The notes beneath the pieces are model-generated. The model searched no databases. It saw only the letters and a program-made list of their open reading frames with translations, and was not told where the DNA came from. The translations under genes and the position numbers were made by a program. A stretch of DNA of 27,586 nt from Eubacteriaceae bacterium UBA4266 (GTDB lineage Bacteria > Bacillota > Clostridia > Eubacteriales > Eubacteriaceae), in the NCBI GenBank assembly GCA_002396065.1, contig DGWE01000014.1:1-27586 (forward strand), given 5' to 3'. Of the stretch, positions 24,635-27,586 are shown piece after piece (positions within the stretch are counted from its first letter, which is position 1; every line of letters starts with the position of its first letter).

Positions 24635-25944
24635 CGCGTGCTTCCTTTCTGTTCGGCCCGGTCGACCGCCCCGCAGACCGCCTGCGACAGCTTGACCACG
24701 CCGTCAAATCCAAAGGGCTGGGTCTTCCCGCGCCACGGCACCACTGCGGCCTTCTGAGTTCCGCTGTAATAATACGCGGCGTCCTCACCGATGGCGATCA
24801 CCGGCCCGCTCTCATCCGGGTGATAATGCACCATCTGCGGGTCGGCATTGTCGTAAATCTCGAGCTCCGGCTTCAGAGCCGCGAGCTTTTCAAGCCACGG
24901 CCAATATTCCGCGGCGGTCGTGCCGTAAACCGCCTGAACCTCACAGCCTGCGCTGAGCAGGGCCAGCGCCAGCTCGAAAGGATTGGCGTCGGCGACTTCC
25001 CCAACCGCAAAGGACCAGCCTGCCGTCCGCTGTACGAGTCTGTCTACAGCTGCCTCGGCGTTTTGCCGAAGCGCGTCGGTTTCAAAGGTGACGCCGAGCA
25101 CCTGTCCGAAAGCCCGGTACTGCGCCGCGATCTTGTCGATTTGATACAGCCGCTGCATTTGAATGAGCGGAATGCCCAAGCGCTTGTGCAAGTCCTCAGC
25201 CGCCGGCAGCGCCTCTGGGTTCAGCACCAGGTTGAAATTCGCCGCCGCCATCTCCTGAAAATCTGCCATATTCTGACACTCGGCAATCTGCCTAATCTGA
25301 TGGACGCCCACCGCTTTCAGCAAATCGAAAATTTCGCTGCTGCGGTCCACACCGCCGAAATAGCCGAGCAGATTGACGCGGTCGACCTGGCGCTGCCGTT
25401 TTTCAAGCAGCGAATACAGCGACTGCCGGACGTGCACCATCGGCGGCCGCCTGCCTTCTCGGGTCAGCGCGTACATGTAGCACGGCCGGACGGGAATGCC
25501 AACGGCTTCCTCCGCTTTCCGGCAGACCCGTTCCATGTCCGTTCCCAGCAGCGCGTCGACGCAGGTGATGCAGATCATCACCACCGACGGTTGTGTCGGA
25601 AGAAAATCCACGACCTCCTTCACTGCCTCCGGAATCTTCGTCAAATGGCGGCCCGTGATCAAATCGGTCTCGTCCATCGTCAGATAAAAGAAGCGGTTTC
25701 GATATGCCGGCCGTTCCGAAAGCGCCGAGGTATTGCGTCCGCAGCACCCGGGCGACACGATGAGCATGATCGAGTCTGGGATGGCCAGCCCCGCCCGCTT
25801 GACGCCGTAGCCCTCCGCCCCCGGCGAATTGTAGGCCAATGTCGCCGGCGAAGAATAAATCAACTGTCTCGTGTCGGCGATCTGTGACTGAAGGGCGTCC
25901 TTTCCCGCGTCAACGATCGATTGAACCGTGCGTCCCGCGCTCAT
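24631..25944 (-). CDS. Nitrogenase-like NifD/NifE-type subunit (set 2)
   Basis: The 437-residue protein aligns with the set 1 NifD-like protein around GTDM. It carries an adjacent pair C67/C68 in SPGCCGR and C125/C128 in [14 protein letters not shown]68 to C128 is 60, as in its paralogue. The first P-cluster Cys position (the LAYNSPG segment) is not Cys. With only one candidate ligand in the partner NifK-like chain, a [4Fe-4S] cluster mostly held by this subunit is more likely than an 8Fe P-cluster, as in NifEN. It is coupled to the nifH-like and nifK-like genes by ATGA on both sides. Exact substrate is not predictable; the family also includes protochlorophyllide, chlorin, Ni-sirohydrochlorin and thioether reductases. 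Confidence 0.78.
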   Translation of the reverse strand: MSAGRTVQSIVDAGKDALQSQIADTRQLIYSSPATLAYNSPGAEGYGVKRAGLAIPDSIMLIVSPGCCGRNTSALSERPAYRNRFFYLTMDETDLITGRHLTKIPEAVKEVVDFLPTQPSVVMICITCVDALLGTDMERVCRKAEEAVGIPVRPCYMYALTREGRRPPMVHVRQSLYSLLEKRQRQVDRVNLLGYFGGVDRSSEIFDLLKAVGVHQIRQIAECQNMADFQEMAAANFNLVLNPEALPAAEDLHKRLGIPLIQMQRLYQIDKIAAQYRAFGQVLGVTFETDALRQNAEAAVDRLVQRTAGWSFAVGEVADANPFELALALLSAGCEVQAVYGTTAAEYWPWLEKLAALKPELEIYDNADPQMVHYHPDESGPVIAIGEDAAYYYSGTQKAAVVPWRGKTQPFGFDGVVKLSQAVCGAVDRAEQKGSTR

Positions 25945-26690
25945 GCTTCCGCCTCCAGCCGTTCAGAGAGGGCGATGAATTTCTGAGAGATGTCGAGGGC
26001 CGGATCGCCTTCGACGACGGTCATTCCCTGATCCTCGTAGCGGTTGATCGCGTCGCTTCGCGGCAGGTCTGCCACAATTGGCAGGCCGCAGCTTTCGGCA
26101 AAGGCCTCAACCTTCTGCCGCTCGTCCGGTACGTTGCGCCGGTTGAGAATCAGTCCCTCCACCGACGCGTAGCCGCGGTCTTCAAAATTGTCGACCGCCG
26201 TGTTGATGTTGTTCGCCGCGTACAGCGCCATTTTCTCGCCGGAGGTTACGATCAACACCTTTTCGGCGTAGCCCTCACGGATCGGGGCGGCAAATCCGCC
26301 ACAGACCACGTCGCCGAGCACGTCGTACAAAATGACGTCGGGTTTCACAGTTTCGATGAGTTCGAGATCTTCGAGGAGCTGAAAGGTCGCAATAATCCCC
26401 CGTCCGGCGCAGCCCAGCCCCGGCGTCGGCCCCCCTGTTTCGATACAGACGACGCCGCCGTAGCCGATCGCCGACAAGTCTTCGAGGCGCTCCGGCTCTT
26501 TACCTTCCCGCAGCAGCGTCATCACCGGCGTCACCGGATGATTGTGCAGCAGGTTGATCGTCGAGTCCGCCTTCGGATCGCAGCCGATTTGTATGACCTT
26601 TTTTCCTCTCGTGGCAAAGGCGGCGGCCAAATTGCTGGTCACCGTCGATTTGCCAATGCCTCCCTTTCCATATACGGCTATCTTTAACAT
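25941..26690 (-). CDS. Nitrogenase-like iron protein, NifH family (set 2), first gene of the train
   Basis: The 249-residue protein has the P-loop [16 protein letters not shown], the cluster ligands C94 (GLGCAGRG) and C130 (DVVCGGF) and the Arg97 loop. It is the best match to the family and is presumably the electron donor to the set 2 NifD/K-like pair. It is closely similar to the set 1 protein, with identical numbering of cluster residues. AAGGAG lies seven bases before the ATG. The leader contains a promoter and a terminator-like hairpin. It overlaps the nifD-like gene by ATGA. This is the 5'-most gene of the train. Confidence 0.92.
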   Translation of the reverse strand: MLKIAVYGKGGIGKSTVTSNLAAAFATRGKKVIQIGCDPKADSTINLLHNHPVTPVMTLLREGKEPERLEDLSAIGYGGVVCIETGGPTPGLGCAGRGIIATFQLLEDLELIETVKPDVILYDVLGDVVCGGFAAPIREGYAEKVLIVTSGEKMALYAANNINTAVDNFEDRGYASVEGLILNRRNVPDERQKVEAFAESCGLPIVADLPRSDAINRYEDQGMTVVEGDPALDISQKFIALSERLEAEA

Positions 26691-26705
26691 AAACGCTCCT
26701 TCTAA

Positions 26706-26749
26706 ATAAAAAAGACTTTTATTTTAATTTCTCAACTAAAATAAAAGTC
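26706..26749 (-). promoter_or_regulatory. Terminator-like hairpin in the leader (candidate attenuator)
   Basis: A perfect 13-bp inverted repeat, 26714-26726 with 26737-26749, and a 10-base loop is followed on the minus strand by six T and then ATTT. It lies between the predicted promoter and the nifH-like gene, with no other minus-strand gene upstream to end. Arms 26763-26774 and 26745-26756 can form a second stem (7 bp, two mismatches, 3 bp) that shares bases 26745-26749 with it, so the two are mutually exclusive. The stem is AT-rich, so its strength as a terminator is uncertain. Confidence 0.55.
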
Positions 26750-26815
26750 AGTGCAATGCCATTTGTGCTGACTTCCCTGTCAAGAAAACGGATTCTTTTC
26801 ACGTTAGTCACTTTA

Positions 26816-26844
26816 ATTATAAATGGCCTGGGCGATTCCGTCAA
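26816..26844 (-). promoter_or_regulatory. Predicted promoter of the large gene train
   Basis: Minus-strand TTGACG (26839-26844) and TATAAT (26816-26821) with a 17-base spacer. Predicts a start near 26809 and a leader of about 120 bases. Confidence 0.7.
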
Positions 26845-26872
26845 TCCAGCGCCGTTTATTTTTCGCCTTGGC

Positions 26873-26902
26873 TTGACAATCCTTAAAGGATTGAGATATT
26901 AT
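26873..26902 (+). promoter_or_regulatory. Predicted promoter of the TVP38/DedA-type gene
   Basis: TTGACA (26873-26878) and TATTAT (26897-26902) with an 18-base spacer. TATAAT (26900-26905) is an alternative -10. The transcript would start near 26910, about 65 bases before the ATG. Confidence 0.65.
26878..26892. promoter_or_regulatory. Palindromic candidate operator between -35 and -10
   Basis: AATCCTTAAAGGATT is a perfect palindrome with 7-base arms around one central A. It fills the spacer of the plus-strand promoter, a classical site for a repressor. No regulator gene is in the window. Confidence 0.45.
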
Positions 26903-26975
26903 AATGAATATTTATATTTGGTTGATCTAGACTTTACAAATTAGATAAAAACATCATATTTTAAAGGATGCGCGT

Positions 26976-27586
26976 ATGAATCATTCGTTCAAGTCTTTTA
27001 TACAAAGACATTGGAAAAATCTTGTCGTGATCGCAGCCTTCGCCGTTTTTATCTGGATGATTTATATCGCGTTCGGCAATGCCGCAAAATCCTTCCCGAT
27101 GCTTATCAAATTGCTGCAGAAGGGAGACGAAAAGGAAATCGCCGCCTATCTCTCAAAGCAGGGACAATGGCGCGGATATCTCACGATTATCCTCTTCTCG
27201 ATTATCCAGGTCATCAGCATCGTTTTCCCAGGTATGGCCATTCAGGTCGCCGCGGGGCTGATTTATAAATGGTGGGTTGCTTTTATTTTGTGCTACGTCG
27301 GTTTCGTCGCCGGCAACTGCATGGTCTTCGTCTTCGCCAGACGAGTCGGCAGCCGTCTCTCGGAAAAAACGGCCGCGAGCCGCAAATTTTCAAAATGGTT
27401 TCAAAAAAAAGCCGAAAGCAGTTGGATTATGAGCAAAATCAATTCAGCCAATCCCGAATTTGTTTTCGGTATGGCCTGTCTCATTCCTGGTATTCCCAAC
27501 GGCATCATCCCGTACATCGCCTCGTCGACGACCATTTCCGCTATAGGATTTGGCGCAGCCGTCGCCGCAACCAGCTGGATTCAAAT
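26976..27586 (+). CDS. TVP38/TMEM64 (DedA-like, VTT domain) membrane protein, partial
   Basis: An ATG preceded by AAAGGATG opens a frame of at least 203 codons that runs off the window end, so the C-terminus is unseen. A first membrane segment covers about residues 16-33. Then a helical loop leads to FPGMAIQVAAGLIY, a second membrane stretch with GNCMVFVFARRVG, and PGIPNGIIPYIA. These are hallmarks of the VTT domain, which includes re-entrant loops with Pro and Gly. Such proteins are thought to move lipids or carry solutes across membranes; the specific role here is unknown. It diverges from the large gene train and is not obviously part of it. Confidence 0.75.
   Translation, partial: MNHSFKSFIQRHWKNLVVIAAFAVFIWMIYIAFGNAAKSFPMLIKLLQKGDEKEIAAYLSKQGQWRGYLTIILFSIIQVISIVFPGMAIQVAAGLIYKWWVAFILCYVGFVAGNCMVFVFARRVGSRLSEKTAASRKFSKWFQKKAESSWIMSKINSANPEFVFGMACLIPGIPNGIIPYIASSTTISAIGFGAAVAATSWIQ

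Noticed and set aside
24820..25887. Plus-strand open frame of 355 codons opposite the set 2 NifD-like gene
   Set aside because: Same shadow effect; the translation is rich in Arg, His and Gln without domain features.
15406..26690. True nitrogen fixation (nif) cluster
   Set aside because: The NifD/NifK-like chains are too short (346-442 residues), lack the full P-cluster set and clear FeMo-cofactor ligands, and there is no nifB, nifE/N by sequence, nifV or other nif gene.
15406..26690. Chlorophyll (BchLNB) or cofactor F430 (CfbCD) reductase
   Set aside because: Same superfamily, but no bacteriochlorophyll or F430 genes are nearby; the neighbours are all hydrogenase maturation genes. Not excluded on sequence alone.
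26778..26783. TTGACA on the minus strand as -35 of the gene train
   Set aside because: No acceptable -10 at 16-18 bases; the element TTGACG-17-TATAAT further upstream is much better.
1..27586. CRISPR arrays, transposons, phage genes, tRNA or rRNA
   Set aside because: No regularly spaced repeats, transposase motifs, terminal inverted repeats or tRNA-like cloverleaf were seen on reading through.

Overview
The window is a compact, gene-dense bacterial segment of moderately high GC content. AGGAGG-type ribosome binding sites, Rho-independent terminators, an FMN riboswitch and [FeFe]-hydrogenase maturation genes point to an anaerobic member of the Firmicutes, probably Clostridia/Eubacteriales. 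A Eubacteriaceae-like organism is plausible, but that is inference. No rRNA, tRNA, CRISPR array, insertion sequence or phage gene was recognised.

Left third (1-7640), housekeeping metabolism: a YgjP-type metallopeptidase (-), flavin-dependent thymidylate synthase thyX (+), then a threonine-synthesis region in which hom-lysC (-) and thrC-thrB (+) diverge from a shared 134-bp control region, and a lone purC (+). lysC carries a strong internal Shine-Dalgarno and ATG that could yield a separate regulatory beta subunit. Bidirectional terminators separate the convergent units.

Middle (7641-11552): a classical riboflavin operon on the minus strand, ribD-ribE-ribBA-ribH. It is driven by a near-consensus promoter and controlled by an FMN riboswitch followed by an intrinsic terminator.

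Right half (11549-26690), the most unusual part: one long minus-strand gene train with almost no spacing. In transcription order it runs nifH-like, nifD-like, nifK-like, hypF, hypC, hypD, hypE, a TM1266-type small regulator, a second nifH-like, nifD-like, nifK-like, hydF, hydE, then a Nudix hydrolase and a fused 2H-phosphodiesterase/KptA RNA-repair protein. Many junctions are ATGA overlaps, so the genes look translationally coupled. The set joins the Fe(CN)2CO-making half of [NiFe]-hydrogenase maturation (HypCDEF, without HypA/HypB) to two of the three [FeFe]-hydrogenase maturases (HydE, HydF, without HydG) and two complete nitrogenase-like reductase/catalytic sets. My working hypothesis is an undescribed metallocofactor assembly pathway, possibly an alternative route to an H-cluster-like Fe-CO/CN cofactor. 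One Nif-like pair resembles NifDK in its cysteines and the other resembles NifEN. A promoter and a terminator-like leader hairpin before the first gene suggest attenuation control.

Right edge (26976-27586): a divergent TVP38/DedA-type membrane protein gene, cut by the window end, with its own promoter and a 15-bp palindrome between the -35 and -10 boxes.
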